Counted from the stretch's first letter, positions 1-12,410 are shown. The stretch: 64,000 nucleotides of DNA from Primula veris (GCA_963682055.1 OY821743.1:15845566-15909565), one strand, 5' to 3'. The notes: generated by a model not told the origin, from the letters alone. Numbers and translations: made by a program.

Positions 1-120
1 ATTTATTCAATAATCACAGACCTTTACTTACAGCTTGATTTGTATCATCTATAAACAAGCATATATTCAATAAAACAACCTCATTATCCTATCAGCTTCT
101 TCCAAGGTAGCATGCTTGCT
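1..120 (-). repeat. Inverted fragment of the dispersed duplicated unit
   Basis: Read on the minus strand, bases about 85-112 (GCTACCTTGGAAGAAGCTGA) match plus-strand segments at about 3,489, 13,220 and 21,283 (GCTACCTTGGAAAAAGCTGA). This is the only inverted instance I saw of that segment. The remainder to base 1 has no recognisable content. Confidence 0.5.
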
Positions 121-149
121 TTACAAAACAGCATCCTGCAGTTCATGCT

Positions 150-545
150 GACGAGAGAGGTCTTGGTAATTTTTCTGAATATTTGTTATACTATTATAAT
201 TTTTTAACTATGTTTTATGTTTTGGTATTTTGGTTCTATACTTATATCCATTGACAAAGAGTTATGTTGTCATCAAACCAAGATCATTTTTTTTTAAAAT
301 ACGGCTCCTTTTCATACGGTAAAATATATACTGTCTGTATTTTTATGACCTATTCACCTTTAATGCAGTGGAGAGAAGAACTTACGGGTAGATTTTTGCA
401 CTGAGAAACATCTTTTATATATATTAATGGTGGGAAAAACTTACTTTTTATTTATAGATGATACAGAAAAATAAGTGGCGGAAAAACCCCTACAAAAAGC
501 CAATCCGAGTGTACAAATGAAAGAAATAAAAAATGTAAGTCTTTA
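150..545 (+). repeat. Dispersed unit R, copy 1 (partial)
   Basis: This is the first of seven copies of a non-coding repeat anchored by GTCTTGGTAATTTTT, followed by a 'TTTTCATACGGTAAAAT' block and a 'CACCTT(T/C)AATGCAGTGGAGAGA' block. The tail (about 465-545, containing GTACAAATGAAAGAAATAAA) is shared only with copy 6 at about 21,705-21,785, so these two copies are more closely related to each other than to the rest. Confidence 0.65.
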
Positions 546-1400
546 TAGGAAAATCATGCGTTGTAGCTACTCCTGCATAGATTACACAACAACGTTTTAT
601 TCTCCTTGTTCAATGATATGTTTCTTATTGACTGTTTTTTGAAGAATGCATGGGTTTTTTCCTTAATTTCTTTTGAAAATAAAAAACACGCATGCATGTT
701 TGATTATAGAGCTGCAACAGCCTAAACCATATGCTTCTATTTGTTTCGAGATTCAAGGACTTTTGCATAACTATATGAAGTCGTTATATTATAGAAATTC
801 CACCCTTTTATGGTCTTCAGCTCTTTTTTTTCTTTTACAAAATTTGTGACACGTAATGTTAATAGTTCATTACAAAACGAGTGTAACTTAGCATGCATTG
901 AGAAAATAACTAAAACAAAGAAGATATACATTATACAATGTCAGTTGCTCGTATATGAAATGTAAGCTAGATTAGTATCTCTCTTTTCTAATATATGTTC
1001 TCCTCATCCACTATTCGTAGTAATCATTGCTTTGCTGGACAAGTGGTCGACTAGTTTAGATTACAAGTCAAGGTTTTTTTGTTTATTTTGTATTTCATCT
1101 CCAGTTTTTTGTTTATGTATATATTTATTGATCATGACTTCTAGTTTTCTTACGCTCTTACTAGTTTCACTTCTTTCTGTAATACTTTCATGTTGTGTAT
1201 TGGTACTTGCTGTCGATATTAAAATATCTCCACTTGTAGAATGTCTCTACATCCAAATAATCTAGTGAGGGTGTTGTGTCTGGTATTCAATATCAATGTA
1301 CTTCTCCTTTCTCTTCTCAAATCCGTTGTCTTCGAGTTGTACTTGTTCTGGAGTTGCGTGATGGACCAAAGTCACAGCTGTGCCGGAGATGAAATGTGAA
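480..1400 (+). repeat. Duplicated segment, pair with about 15,480-16,390
   Basis: Collinear diverged similarity to about 15,480-16,390, for example TTCGTAGTAATCA(T/C)TGCTTTGCTGGACAAGT near 1,013 and near 16,070. Indels and substitutions are frequent. I see no coding sequence in either copy; the short open frame at 1,032-1,265 is hydrophobic low-complexity translation with no recognisable domain. Confidence 0.6.
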
Positions 1401-1699
1401 TTTCTTTCTCTCATTTTCATAAATACATAGGCAGTATTTGGTAGATTGTTCTTTCTTAACTTTGTAAATATGCATTACTATCTTAATTATTTTCCACTGT
1501 GCAACTTATTGTGATCACTGCTAAAATATAAATTCAGGTCATTTCTTGTTTTGCTTACAGACTTGGTGATTATATCATATCATTTCGGATTCCAAGTTGG
1601 TGATTAAATTCTTGTGCGCTAAGTGCCAGCCACATTTTCATACCCGGTAATGGTATTTATAGGCCTAAGAAGATAATTTGGTGCGCTCATGCTTCTCAG

Positions 1700-2060
1700 G
1701 CTCGTCAATTTTTTGATAACTTTACTGTTATGGAATCTGGTTTTTGCTGTCCGATAGCATCTAAATTACCTATGACATCTTATTCCCTTTTACAGTTTAG
1801 GAGCAATCTTATCATCTGTTTTTCTTTGTAAAGTATAGCTATTCTCCTAGTGCTTTTCCAATGATTAAAATAGTTATTTTAAACCTGAACATGTGGCTTC
1901 TTACGTCTAACTGGTGTAAATCATATGAAGTATTTATCTTGTTTTCTGTGATGCAAGTATTTTTTTCCAAGTCATCATGAATCTATAATGTAGTGAAATT
2001 ATACAATTATTTATTTAAATGAAATGTAGGATTGCTTAGATATTATAGTGAGGAATATGT
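1700..2060 (+). repeat. Duplicated segment, pair with about 20,410-20,830
   Basis: Diverged collinear similarity to about 20,410-20,830: both copies hold, in order, a CGTCAATTTTTT-like start, an 'AATGATTAAAATAG' block, 'ATGAATCTA' and 'TGTAGGATTG'. From 2,060 to 2,560 I see no gene and no clear repeat. Confidence 0.5.
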
Positions 2061-2562
2061 CGGAAATCTATCGTTACTTAGTAACTTAATGGACAAATTA
2101 GTAATTTAATGCTTATCTTGAACTCTTTTGTGCTATATTGAGGCTGTACTGTTGCTTTTCTGGTGTGATGTTTGTTCATGTTTATGCATGTAGAAGCTGT
2201 AAACCAGTCCACAGAGTCCATAAGGTCACTCTGTTCTCGTAGAGCTGGAGTCAATTTTCTATATTCTGCCCATCAAGTTAAGATAGAACTATGTAGGCAT
2301 ATGTGGTTGTCTGGCGCCTTTCTAATAAAATGTATTGGTGGTTCTATCGACTTAAAGATCATATTTGTTAAAGGCGTTACTCCTTTTTATGTATTCTTCT
2401 TTCTTTTGTATTTAGTTCTAGATTAATGTAGGATGTTTTTAAGCTTTACGTGGGCTGAAATATGCTCTTTGATGTGTTCATAAAGGTTTTGAAGAAACAC
2501 ATTCGTTGGTTAAAAACTTTAAAGAATTATTTTTGAAAAGTAACATGTTTTAAGAAGTTAAA

Positions 2563-4490
2563 TTGAATTTAATAATTGGATATAAACTTGACTTAAACTT
2601 ATAATTATACTCGATGACGATCTTTTGTTATCAAACATTCATAGGTGGAAAGAACATCAAGTTATCCTAGTAGGAAATTGAATTTCAACAGAATACGGAT
2701 CTGGACTAGCTCATACAGCTCGTGTCACTGTTATGAAGGTTATGTGTGTGGCTTCAAGTATGGTATGTCATCCTGAACAATTTAGACCTTTTGTAATTGT
2801 TAATCAGTTTAGGAGAAACAATAAATCACCCTACTTTCATGTCAGAAACGATAAATCACTTAACTTTAATGTTCATGTCAATTAATGGCGTATCTTATTT
2901 TTACGACAAAGTCCAAACTCTTTTTGCTGATATTTATATTTTTTTTCACGGAATATGATTTCAGGAGAAACAATTCATCATTTTTTTACTCCTAGGATCA
3001 TTGTTTTGTACACGATAAAATTGCGAATTTCTAAAGGAGAGCACGGGAATTTGATTCGATTCTTCACAATTTACCATGCTCTAATTTGCTCCCAGGAGAT
3101 GTTTGAGAACTTCTGAATAATTTTATATTAAGTGGTTTAAAATTCCCCTCTTATTATGAAGCACCGATAATTTCAAAACTTGGGAAAACTGCTTGTTGAA
3201 TACTAGATCTTGGGGTAGTTAGGTCTTTTAACAAACATCTAGTCAATAGTTGAAGAGAAACAATTGTAACTTGGATTCTTTAGTAAACAACTAACACAAC
3301 TTGAAATGAGAAACCAACCTGGAGTAATATCTTTTTTGTTGTATCTTTCAACTTCTCTATTAGTTATTATATTTGCTTTCTCACTATCCATTCACTGACA
3401 ATTTTTTTTTTCCGTATCATGTCCTTGGATAAAATGGACATTTGCTTTTATGAACAAGTGGTCTACTGTAATCTAATGTGTAGTGTGCTACCTTGGAAAA
3501 AGCTGATAGGGTATGAGGTTTCCAAACCAGCAAACGTTACCTCAGTATGATATGCCGCTGCGCTAGACCACTATCTTGTGAGTAGACTGTTTATTGAAAT
3601 TATGAAACTTTCTTCTATGAATTTCAAACGTTTGGGCCCTATTCAAATTGCATTTGGTTGCAAGAGAAGTCTTGGTAATTTTTCCGAACTTTTGTATCTT
3701 TTACTATTTGTATTTTTTTTACTATGTTTTGACATTTTGGTTCTATCTCTTATCCATTGAGAAAAAATCATGATTTCATCAATCTAAGATCTGGTATTTA
3801 TTCATACGACACTTTCATTTGGTATAAAGTATACACTGGTTCTATTATTATGACCCGTTCACCTTCTATGTAATGTAGAGAAAAACTTATGGGTGTGGTC
3901 TTGTACATGAGAAAATATACAGATTTAACAGTCGGAATGGAATATAATTATGATTTAGCGGGTAAAATTATTTCTTGTAGTACAACGATCACTTTGTTCT
4001 AATCCTTTTAAAATTCGAATTGCCTACCGGTGCATGATTAGTAATGACAACAGTTCAATGTCAGCGGTAATATGATTTGTTTATTTATGAGAAGTTATTT
4101 GTTTACCTTCCTTCATTCAGCTTTCGAAGGTCATGCCCTTGTAGTATCAAGGTTTTCTCTTGACTTTGTTAAGTTCTACTTTTTATCCATGCTATTCACT
4201 CTTGTATTTAGTTTAAATGTTGTATTATTTCTTCCGGGTTTCTGATAATTATTTGCTTCAGTTGCAGATGTGGTCCTGCAATTGGCGGACCAAGTTTTAG
4301 TCCAATATTTGCACAATCAGGAATTAGGTTCTCCTATTCCCTCAACAAAAAGATAAAGGTTTATCTTTAATCCATTTTTTTAGTCTTGGCTTGCGCAGAA
4401 TTTGGCCTTGTTTTCAAACACAGAGAAACCTTTTTTTAGACGAAATAAAATAAAATATTAGAATTATTCTAAACCAAACAAATCTTTTTA
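2563..4490 (+). repeat. 1.9-kb duplication D1, left copy (contains unit R copy 2)
   Basis: Strong collinear similarity to 12,411-14,265, beginning with TTGAATTTAATAATTG and ending with AGAATTATTCTAAACCAAA. The left copy has about 45 bp near 2,710 and about 85 bp near 2,860 that the right copy lacks. Unit R copy 2 occupies about 3,570-4,260. Short stretches read like old exons (around 3,489-3,545 and 4,262-4,330) but carry stops and I cannot name them. Confidence 0.8.
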
Positions 4491-4549
4491 GTAAGAACAT
4501 ATCAATTTTATTCCCAAATTTTATATACTCAAAACCAGTTATGATTCTC

Positions 4550-5045
4550 AGCAGAACTTGCTCTAAAATCTCCCATTGTTTGACCTTTCTTTTAGTTGGT
4601 CCCAGATCCTTAAATCACTGTTAGCATTGAAGTGCCATTAGCATGATCTAATCCACATGTATTTGTTGATTGTACTTTTTCATGTATTTCAGAGCTGTTA
4701 GCCTATTGGGCAGAAAAGAACATTTTTCTTGGAGAACATACCTGCCCAGGAAGGCGAACAAGGTAATAGATATTCTTTCATTTGGACATTTTTGTACCCT
4801 TAAGGATATTCAAAATTTATACATTAATACTGAATTTAGAATTTTATAGATAATTACTTACAACTGTGATCGGAATAAACGACTTCAGTGACTTGATCTT
4901 CACGTAGTATGAAGAACCATGTGTAGAAATGTTTGTTGGCTTTGACTTTTCTGATGTAGTGATATTGATTGGTGTCTTAATGCCTAAAAATGACATTGCC
5001 ATGCCAGTTAATTTTCTCCTTTTTTTTTTATTTGTAATGTGGCAA
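4550..5045 (+). repeat. Duplicated segment, pair with about 22,530-23,530
   Basis: Both copies share a 'CCTTAAATCACTGTT' block, a 'TGCCATTAGC(A/G)TGATC' block, a possible exon end before GGTAATRRATATTCTT, and a long tail ending in ATTTGTAATRTGTGGCAA. The copy near 23 kb holds about 450 extra bp in the middle. No protein family was recognised in the possible exon at about 4,690-4,760. Confidence 0.6.
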
Positions 5046-5084
5046 AAGTTTAATCTCCATCACGGTCTTACAATCGAGATATCT

Positions 5085-5350
5085 CTCCACAGTCGCTGCT
5101 CCGCCGTCGACGACCATGTTCTCCGACGGTGACGTGTGACTACACTGTGTATGTATATACATACAAATGTTACATATATATATATTTATGTATGTACATA
5201 TATATATTAGGAGAGAGAGAAACTTGGGGATAGGAAGAGAGAGAGCGCTTGAGACTGCGCAAAAATTTGAGTTCATTGCCGGAGAAGATGACTGCCATGG
5301 TTGTGCTGCAGCCGGCGTCGGCAGTGGGTCCGTTTTTTAGAGAGAGAACA
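5085..5350. other. GC-richer leader-like segment with GA tract
   Basis: A short island of higher GC (CTGCTCCGCCGTCGACGACC near 5,097), a TATA/CATA tract at about 5,150-5,210 and a GAGAGA tract at about 5,210-5,245, followed by a small open frame starting ATGACTGCCATGG at 5,288. The composition resembles a plant promoter and leader, but the frame ends within about 40 codons and I recognise no product. Confidence 0.3.
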
Positions 5351-5397
5351 TATTGGAGAAAAATAAAAAAATTAGAATTGTGAGCCTTTTATATTTA

Positions 5398-5515
5398 ATG
5401 ACAATGGACCAATATTTAATTAGTTTTAAAAATAATAGACCAATTATTAATTAAATTTTAAAGAGTGACTAATCCTTAAATAGTTTTACATTTAGAGACC
5501 AATCCTTAATTTCCT
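5398..5515 (+). repeat. Degenerate tandem repeat, about 30-bp unit, 4 copies
   Basis: Four diverged units of the form (A)GACCAAT-n-TTAATTA-n-TTTTA follow each other: GGACCAATATTTAATTAG, AGACCAATTATTAATTAA, TGACTAATCCTTAAATAG and AGACCAATCCTTAATTTC. Confidence 0.6.
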
Positions 5516-5519
5516 CTAT

Positions 5520-6600
5520 ATGGGGGACTACATACGTACTCGTACTAGTATTTAATTTGAAGTTTTTCGTAATAAATTTATCATATGAGAATGGAAGATT
5601 AGAGTAGACAGGACATAATAACTAGTATCGCTGCACACGATGGTTTTAAAAGAATTTGCACTTATTTTTAAAATAGTCGTATTTTGGAAAGTCATAAAAT
5701 CGTTCACGAATTTTATATAATTCTACACAAGTGGTTTCAAAAACCTATAAAATACACCCCAAAATATATAAAAAAAATAACAGTTTTGGTCCAAATAATT
5801 AATCATTGGTTAGTCGGAAATTCATTTAGTCTAAGGTCTTCAATTAATTTTCAATTACCATCTTTTACACATTTGGTAAAAATAAATTATGGTTATACTT
5901 ATTATTTATAATTGCAAGTGAGAAGAGTTTTTAATTAAGTTAAGTACGACAAAATAATTGAAATAAACTAAAAAAATCAAACATAGGCCTATTATTTGAG
6001 ATGGTTTTATTTTGTATTTATGTAAAGGGAATATTTGTAATAATAAGTATGATCTTGTAGTTGATTTTATAAAGTTTTATGCCGGAACTAAAAGAAACTT
6101 GATAAAGTTTGAAACCGGCAAAAATTTATGGGGCCGTTAAAAAACGTCTGACCAACTCTGATTGAACTAATAACTATTATTTATCTCGTCAATGTAATTA
6201 TTTTATTTCAAAACAACCAAGTTACCAAATAAACCGTTGATGTTGTATTGGATTAAATTAACATATAGTAATTTTTTAAGGGTTAATACCCAATTAGTAG
6301 ATTGTACTATCGGACTTTAACGAAAGGTAACATCTATTATGAAATTTCCCAATTTAGCCACTGTAATAACCAAATCAAACCAATTTAGTTTATTCCGTCC
6401 ATATTTCATTTTTTCGGTTAAAAATAAGGAAATTAGGAAAACAAAAAAAAACTCTCATATACATAGTAAATCTACATATATATACATACATACACGACTT
6501 TACACACATAAATATATACATACATAAATCTACATATTTTAATAAAAAATAAAAATAAATACATATAAATATATACATACATCGGTATATATAGAGAGAG
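5520..6600. other. AT-rich intergenic DNA, nothing recognised
   Basis: No open frame with a recognisable domain, no repeat boundary and no RNA gene seen. The end of the stretch (about 6,440-6,600) is dominated by ATACATA/TATACATA alternating sequence. Confidence 0.6.
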
Positions 6601-6700
6601 AGGGAGATCTGGTGGGGTAAGGGCGGCGGGCTAGGGGCGGCGGCGGTAGGACGGTGGGTGGGGGCTGCGACTTGCCGTGGGGTGGTGGTTGGTGGTTGTT
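6601..6700 (+). other. G-rich island with a G-quadruplex motif
   Basis: A sharp GC-rich island in AT-rich surroundings. Four G-runs stand at 6,614-6,617, 6,621-6,623, 6,628-6,630 and 6,634-6,637 with loops of 3, 4 and 3 bases, which fits the classic G3+N1-7 quadruplex pattern on the plus strand. More G-runs follow to about 6,700. The overlapping proline- and tyrosine-rich open frames are translations of this low-complexity DNA. Confidence 0.6.
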
Positions 6701-7075
6701 TATATATGTATATGTATATAAATACATATACACACATCAATATATATATATCAATATGTGGACGTATATATCTATCTATATATATGTATATGTTTATATA
6801 TACATAGATTTAGTATATATATTTATGAATTTATATATTTATATATACACATCTAGTATATTTTATTTGGTTTTATGTTTTTATATGTTTAAATATATAT
6901 ATTTATTATTTTGGTTGTATATATTTTTTTTGTTATTTTTAATTTTTAATTTAAAAAAGCAGCAACCGACTTATACTTTCCAAACAGTAACATTCTCACC
7001 CCCTCTCTATATATATACTATTAGCCTGCGCATATTTCTTTCATTAATTTTCTCATAATTTCTCTTTTATTATTC
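6700..7075. repeat. Alternating TA/CA low-complexity tract
   Basis: TATATGTATA, CACACATCAATATATATATA and similar alternating purine-pyrimidine sequence to about 6,860, then T-rich DNA. The 134-codon frame at 6,654-7,058 is Tyr/Ile-rich and is a by-product of this composition. Confidence 0.6.
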
Positions 7076-7079
7076 CATC

Positions 7080-7177
7080 TCTCTATATATATTATATATA
7101 TATATATATATACACACCTGCAGTGGAGAATGGAGACGATTCATTTTCGTTAGCGAGAGATACTTCTTCGCAAGGTT
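7080..7177 (+). promoter_or_regulatory. Possible core promoter and leader with intron donor
   Basis: A CTCTCTATATATATTATATATA tract (about 7,080-7,112) is followed by ATGGAGACG at 7,131 and a CGCAAG|GTTATA donor-like site at about 7,175, then about 1.4 kb of T-rich intron-like DNA up to the first SKIP17-like exon at 8,615. It could be the old promoter and first exon of that gene, but this is inference: the ATG frame closes after 7 codons. Confidence 0.3.
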
Positions 7178-8614
7178 ATATACTCGTCTACTCTTTATCT
7201 CATCCCCTGTTTTTTTGTATTCTTGTTTTATTTTATTATAGGGTTTTCATTTAGATTGATTCGATTTCTGTCTTTTGCTTGCTTACGTTTTTATGTGAAT
7301 TTAATTCAGATATACTTTATTTATTAGTTTGTACCGATTGATTTTGGGTTTTTAATTGCAACTTTAATTAAACTCAACCTTTTACTGATTTTGGGTTTCT
7401 ACTGATTGATTTTGTGTGCTTGATTGCAAGTTTTATTGATTTCGACGTAGTTCCTGTTTTCTGTAAAGTAATTTGATTGAAAACCCTAATTAATTTGTAT
7501 CCATTGAAATTGGTTTTTCTTATTGCTATTTAAATTGATTTCGATCTGGTGTTTTGTCTGAAGTAATTAGATCTAGTGTTTTGAAAACCCTAATTAATTT
7601 ATACAAGATTGATTTTGGGTATTTAATTGCAACTTCAATTTATTATAATCTGGCTATTGTTTTCCGTAAAGAAACTCAGATCTAGTTTTTGAAATTCCTA
7701 ATTAGTTTTTATGTATTGATATTGGGTTTAATTCTTTGCAACTTAACTGTTTTGGGTATTTAATTGCAACTTAAATTTATTCTAATAATTGGACCGAACC
7801 GATTACAATTATTGTGTTTTTTTCGGTTTTTCTCTTTTTATTTTTTGGACCGAACCGAACGGGTTTGTTTCTGTCCGGTTTCGGTTTTTTCCGGTTATTT
7901 TTTCGATTTTATTTTTGGTTTTTCGTTTTTTTTTTGGTTTTTTAGGTTCGGTTTTATTATAAACCGAAACTGACCCGAAAAAGTTTTGGTTTTCGGTTTC
8001 GGTCTTTTTCGGTTCGTATTTATGCTACTGCAAAATTATTGAAAATAGTCAGAAACTTGTCGATCGTGGTGCCTGGATTTAAAACATTTGTCTTTAGTCT
8101 TCCTTTCCTTCTTTCCTAAAGTGGTTGATCTATTTACATGTATTTTTTGCTTTTTTGACGTAATAGGGTCTTACACTCCATTTACATGTATTTTTTGATT
8201 TTTGACGTATTATATCTGCTGGATCTGAAGGGCCTCGTCGGGTTTGTAAGTCTTTATTTGTTTTAAGTTTTCAGAACAGAAAACTTTTAAAAAGTGGTTT
8301 CAATGTTTTTATTTATTATAGTTGGTGTCCGCTTAAAGACTGAAAGTCTTTCACCTGTGCATCAAGTTGTTTAGTTAGTCATTTAAAATACATCAGGGTA
8401 TGCAAAAAACAAAAACAGGTCATAAATTATTTTTCACAGAAATTCAAGGGAGAAATCATTTTATCATGGATTTGGTCTTGTTTACGACTTGTAAATTTTA
8501 CAAAATTAGGAGTTGAAATGTAGGTGCCTCGTCTTTGTTAGCGAATTTCGCTCTTTTATTGGTTCTTAGATTTTCGTTACAATGGATACGCTGCAGTCAT
8601 GTTTATTTTTCCAG
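7178..8614 (+). other. Intron-like T-rich DNA with CGGTTT-rich patch
   Basis: T-rich sequence with repeated phrases such as TTGATTTTGGGT(A/T)TTTAATTGCAACTT (four or more times between 7,330 and 7,780), typical of a long plant first intron. At about 7,790-8,015 there is a low-complexity patch built on CGGTTTT / GACCGAACCGA. No F-box-coding exon was found here. Confidence 0.45.
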
Positions 8615-11600
8615 AAATGTGCTGAGGATCCTCTGTGCTACTCCAATATTGATCTAACTACAGAAAATCCCAAGATCAATAATCTAGTTGTGTCTACAAT
8701 GGTTAATCGAGCTGGTACAGGTCTCAGGTAAGAGTTCACGTGTATATCCTTATACTCCTTTTTCCTTTTAAACCGCATATAAAATGCAATTAAGCATGAA
8801 CTGATGGTAAAATGTACAATGGTCACTCTAGCTGGTCAGGTTACATGGGTACCATTTGTTATTATTTTCTGTTTCCGTTTATTTTTGTTGTGGGTGTGTC
8901 CGAAGTCAAGAATTGCATATTAAAATTAACGTAATTGTAGACTCTTAACCATTCACAATTCCACACTTGTCGAATAGAGATAAGAAGAGTCTTACCACTG
9001 ACCAGCTCCCGTGTACTGTTTAGTCGTAAAGTTTGATTTTCTTTATATTTTATATAAGTAAAGTAATCTGCAATGAGCGTATGTGGACTTTGAATTTTGT
9101 AAGATCTTCGTCCTGTTAATAGATATTGTAATACTGGATATAGTATGCAGTTCCGCTAGCAGAAGTGTCAATATGAAACTTGTTAACTAATCAGAAATTT
9201 CTAATAGCCTGTAGGAAGTATTTTCAAAGCGTTTTCTGATAGGATGTTCATAACCTTTTTCAGAAGATGCTTATGTCGATGTTCTATTCTATGAATAAAT
9301 GTATGTTTATACTTGTCTATTTTCTTGTAAATTCTTTGATCCACGGTCAAGTGTTTCTACTGCAAAAACTTTTGTTTGTGTGTAGGTCACTTAAACTTGG
9401 AATAGTGGCTGGTAAATGTTCATCAACAGAAGGTTTGAACACTGGCATGAGCTCTAGGGATGTATCTGGCTCTTCTTGGACTGATAAGAGATCTAGACTT
9501 GGAAACGAAACGTCTAGGCTGACCAGATCTTATTTGACCTCTTTGAGTGAGAATGGAAGTGTTAGTACAGCATTATCTGCCTTCCCTTCTCTCCGCGATC
9601 TAGAAGTTGTTGGCCTGTAAGTTCGATAATTGTTGATTATGCCTTTTTTCCCCTCTCATTTGTTGGCTTCAGAGCAGTATGCATTAAACTCCTACATTTT
9701 TCACTTTGTTACTTTTTACTTCTGAAAGTGTGGCAGGAAATATACTTAAATCAGTTTTTTTCCCAGCTGACTTCATGCTATGGTCATTTTATGTCTGCAT
9801 TCATGCAATTTTTCCATAATATTCATTTAAATCGCTTATTATTTTGCTAGTACCAGATAGTTCCCTGAATTTTTGTTCTTTATCGCAACTTCTTCTTTGA
9901 TGCGTTGAGCAACTAGAATAATGTTATTTTGTAAACTAGAAGGTTTAAATAATTATTTTGTTTCCTGGTGGTCACATATTTGAGTGATTATCTATTTGAA
10001 GATTAGAAAGAAGAAACGGTTAAAATGCAGTATCTTAGAAAAGAATAATGATTGCTTAAATGCTTTTACAGTTGCTATTAGAGCCTGAAGACATTGAACA
10101 CAAAATCCTAATTAAGGATGTTGATAGATAGACACTAGACGGGGTTAATTATTTTTTATCTTCTATATATTCCCATTTTTGAATCATGCATCTGGTTGAA
10201 AGGATATATTATGGTCTACCTAGTCTTCTTCTGCCTTCACCTGCATGTGTAAACTCCTGTGAAACTTTCTTTCATGACAGCCATGTTGAACTGAGCTCGA
10301 TGTTGGAATATTTGAGTATAAATTGCCATTTGATTGAGCGTTTGCATTTTAAATCTTCAGGAAATGGTATTTTCCTTTTCAATAGACATTGAACATTTTT
10401 CTTGTAAATCTTAGATTTCTGGGATGGTACCTCAGTTGCTCAAACTTTAATTCTGAAGGAAGTGATGATAGTTTGCAAATGGCGACCTGCCGTGATCTTG
10501 TGAAAACTGTCCTCATGCAGCCTCTTTAGCACTAAAAAGGCTTCAAATTGCATGACTGCAAAGTTCGCATACTTGTTAAGGTGTGTTTCTGAACGTCATT
10601 GCTTTGTTATTTCGGTAACTATGCCACCAGACATGGTGTAAAGTTGCGAGCTTTCCTTGCCAAATGTGAGCCCAATCTCTCAAGTTTCATGGGTTAACAT
10701 CCTTCTGTTAAAGGAACATCCCATGCTATTCCATAAAATAAAAATCCCTAGATGATCTTCTAGACTTCTTCATTCGTTAAACATTTTTTTTCACTTCTGT
10801 TCCCTCACTGATTCGATGAGCGGTACCCTGTGCATTTGATGTTTTCTTGACGAAACAATAGTACAACTAGATCAGTTTAGTTTAATATATTTATCGATGT
10901 GAATTAAAGAGTCATGTTTAGCTGTCTTGTTGCTTTTTCTTTAAAATATACAGGTTCCTTCTTCCTAGTTTGACCCGACAAAAATAACCATGAGACAAAA
11001 AAAAGTCATTGCCAGGTTAATTGGAAATTTTCAGTTAATCAGTGTTAAATGTGAAGATATGTGCTTTATTTTAGAAGTATTATTATAGCCCAATAAAACA
11101 GAAGTTTGGTAGTATGTTGTTCGTGCTGTATTAATTATTAAAATAAAATTGATCATTTGAGTTTCTGCTCATCAATTTTTTGGAAGTGGTGTGGAAGTAT
11201 GTTGTTTGTGCTGTATTAATTTTTGAAATAAATTGGCCAAAGAGTTTCTGTTCATCAATTTTTTGGTTTATGTTTTATTTATTTATTTATGTTTAATGCT
11301 GAGATATCATTAGTTCTATGGTTCGATTAGGGCATTGTCTCCTCCAACTTACCAAACAAAGGGTTGGCTGGTGGTCGAGACATGTTGAGGCTCTCACTAA
11401 TCCCGAGAGAATCTTTTTACTTTCGATTTAACTGCTTCTAACTTATGACAAGTTTGTTCACGACGTAGAACCATTAACACATTTCAAGAACTTTAGGGCC
11501 TGGTTACAAGCTAATGCTAACTAGCTCGGCTTTTACTTATTTATGTTTGCTTATCAGGGTTTTCGAAAGCTGAAGTCAATGGGACTTTCTTGAGGTGGCA

Positions 11601-12140
11601 ATCCTTGAATAAAATGCATTGACAAAATCTAATAGTTTTTTGCATGATAATTTTTCTTACCTTTTTCCCGGTCATATATTTCTCTATGTTAGAAACCTTG
11701 GAACTGGTGCTGGTGGGAGTTTACTGGAGGTTTTACTACTACGTGACCTTCTGCATCTTAGAGAAGTGAGTATTAACATCTCCAACTCCCCTTCCCCCTC
11801 CTCTCTCTCCTTATCTCTGCTTCTTTGACTCTTTAATTTTGTGCTATGATTATGTGCAGACAGAAGTTTCACGGATTTTATCTGCAGTCGTCGATGGGGA
11901 CTTTAAGCTCCTGAGACATTTGGTAAGAAACATACACCGCAAATTGCTCTTGGTTTCCCCCCTTTTTCTCAAGCTTATTGTATTTGCAATTTAGTAATGA
12001 TTGGTTCACTTATAGGACTTCTGGACTTTTCCCTTTTAAGATAGTATGTGTATATCTTCCGACCGGATATTTCTAATAGGGAAGGGCGAGCATCAGACCC
12101 AGAAAATAATTTGTATTATAGGTGTTGCAGCACAAGGTAA
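8615..12140 (+). pseudogene. SKIP17-like: SKIP17-like F-box protein pseudogene, F-box exon missing
   Basis: SKIP17 proteins are substrate adaptors of SCF ubiquitin ligases: an N-terminal F-box binds SKP1 and leucine-rich repeats follow. Seven exon relics follow in the right order: 8,615-8,727 (KCAEDPLCYSNIDLTT), 9,386-9,616 (SLKLGIVAG to LRDLEVVG), 10,281-10,366 (HVELSSML to NCHLIERL), 10,459-10,580 (GSDDSLQM to GFKLHDCKVRILVK), 11,558-11,765 (GFRKLK to NLGTGAGGSLLEVLLLRD), 11,860-11,922 (EVSRILSAVVDGDFKLLRHL) and 12,065-12,140 (DISNREGRAS). Splice sites keep phase across the first introns (AG|G, CT|C, AAT G|GA, AAG|GGT). Breaks: in the fourth relic two one-base shifts in A-runs that cancel out about 39 bases apart, an in-frame TGA and degraded stretch in the fifth relic (about 11,590), a lost AG acceptor before 12,065 and an early TAA at 12,138. 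No F-box exon is visible upstream, so the piece cannot encode a working adaptor. Family match is from memory of the protein; I am fairly sure. Confidence 0.75.
11105..11275 (+). repeat. Tandem duplication of about 90 bp inside the SKIP17-like pseudogene
   Basis: Two adjacent copies containing AGTATGTTGTTYGTGCTGTA and TCATCAATTTTTTGG lie between the fourth and fifth exon relics. Confidence 0.65.
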
Positions 12141-12410
12141 TGGAGGATCTTGGTGGTTAGTCATCTCTTTATTACACGGAAAATTCGTATTAAGTGAAAA
12201 TTCTAGTATTATTCTCTATTAATTGTTGGAGTTTAAGTGACATATTTTGGACTTATCACGTAAAGTTCTACTGGATCTTTTCATTCTCATTTACAAATCA
12301 ATGTGCCAATAAAATCAGTTTACTGAAGGACATATGCTCATAAAAAGGTAAATGAGTTCATTGAACTACTTTTGAATGAAAATCAGTTGACTGAAGTATT
12401 ACAATCCTAT

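Noticed and set aside
6390..7058. Overlapping frames of 64 to 134 codons rich in Pro, Tyr and Ile
   Set aside because: They are translations of G-rich and TA/CA low-complexity DNA on both strands; no domain or splice context.
7790..8015. CGGTTTT-rich patch as a miniature transposon
   Set aside because: GACCGAACCG occurs at one end and in the middle, and no matching inverted end or target duplication was found.
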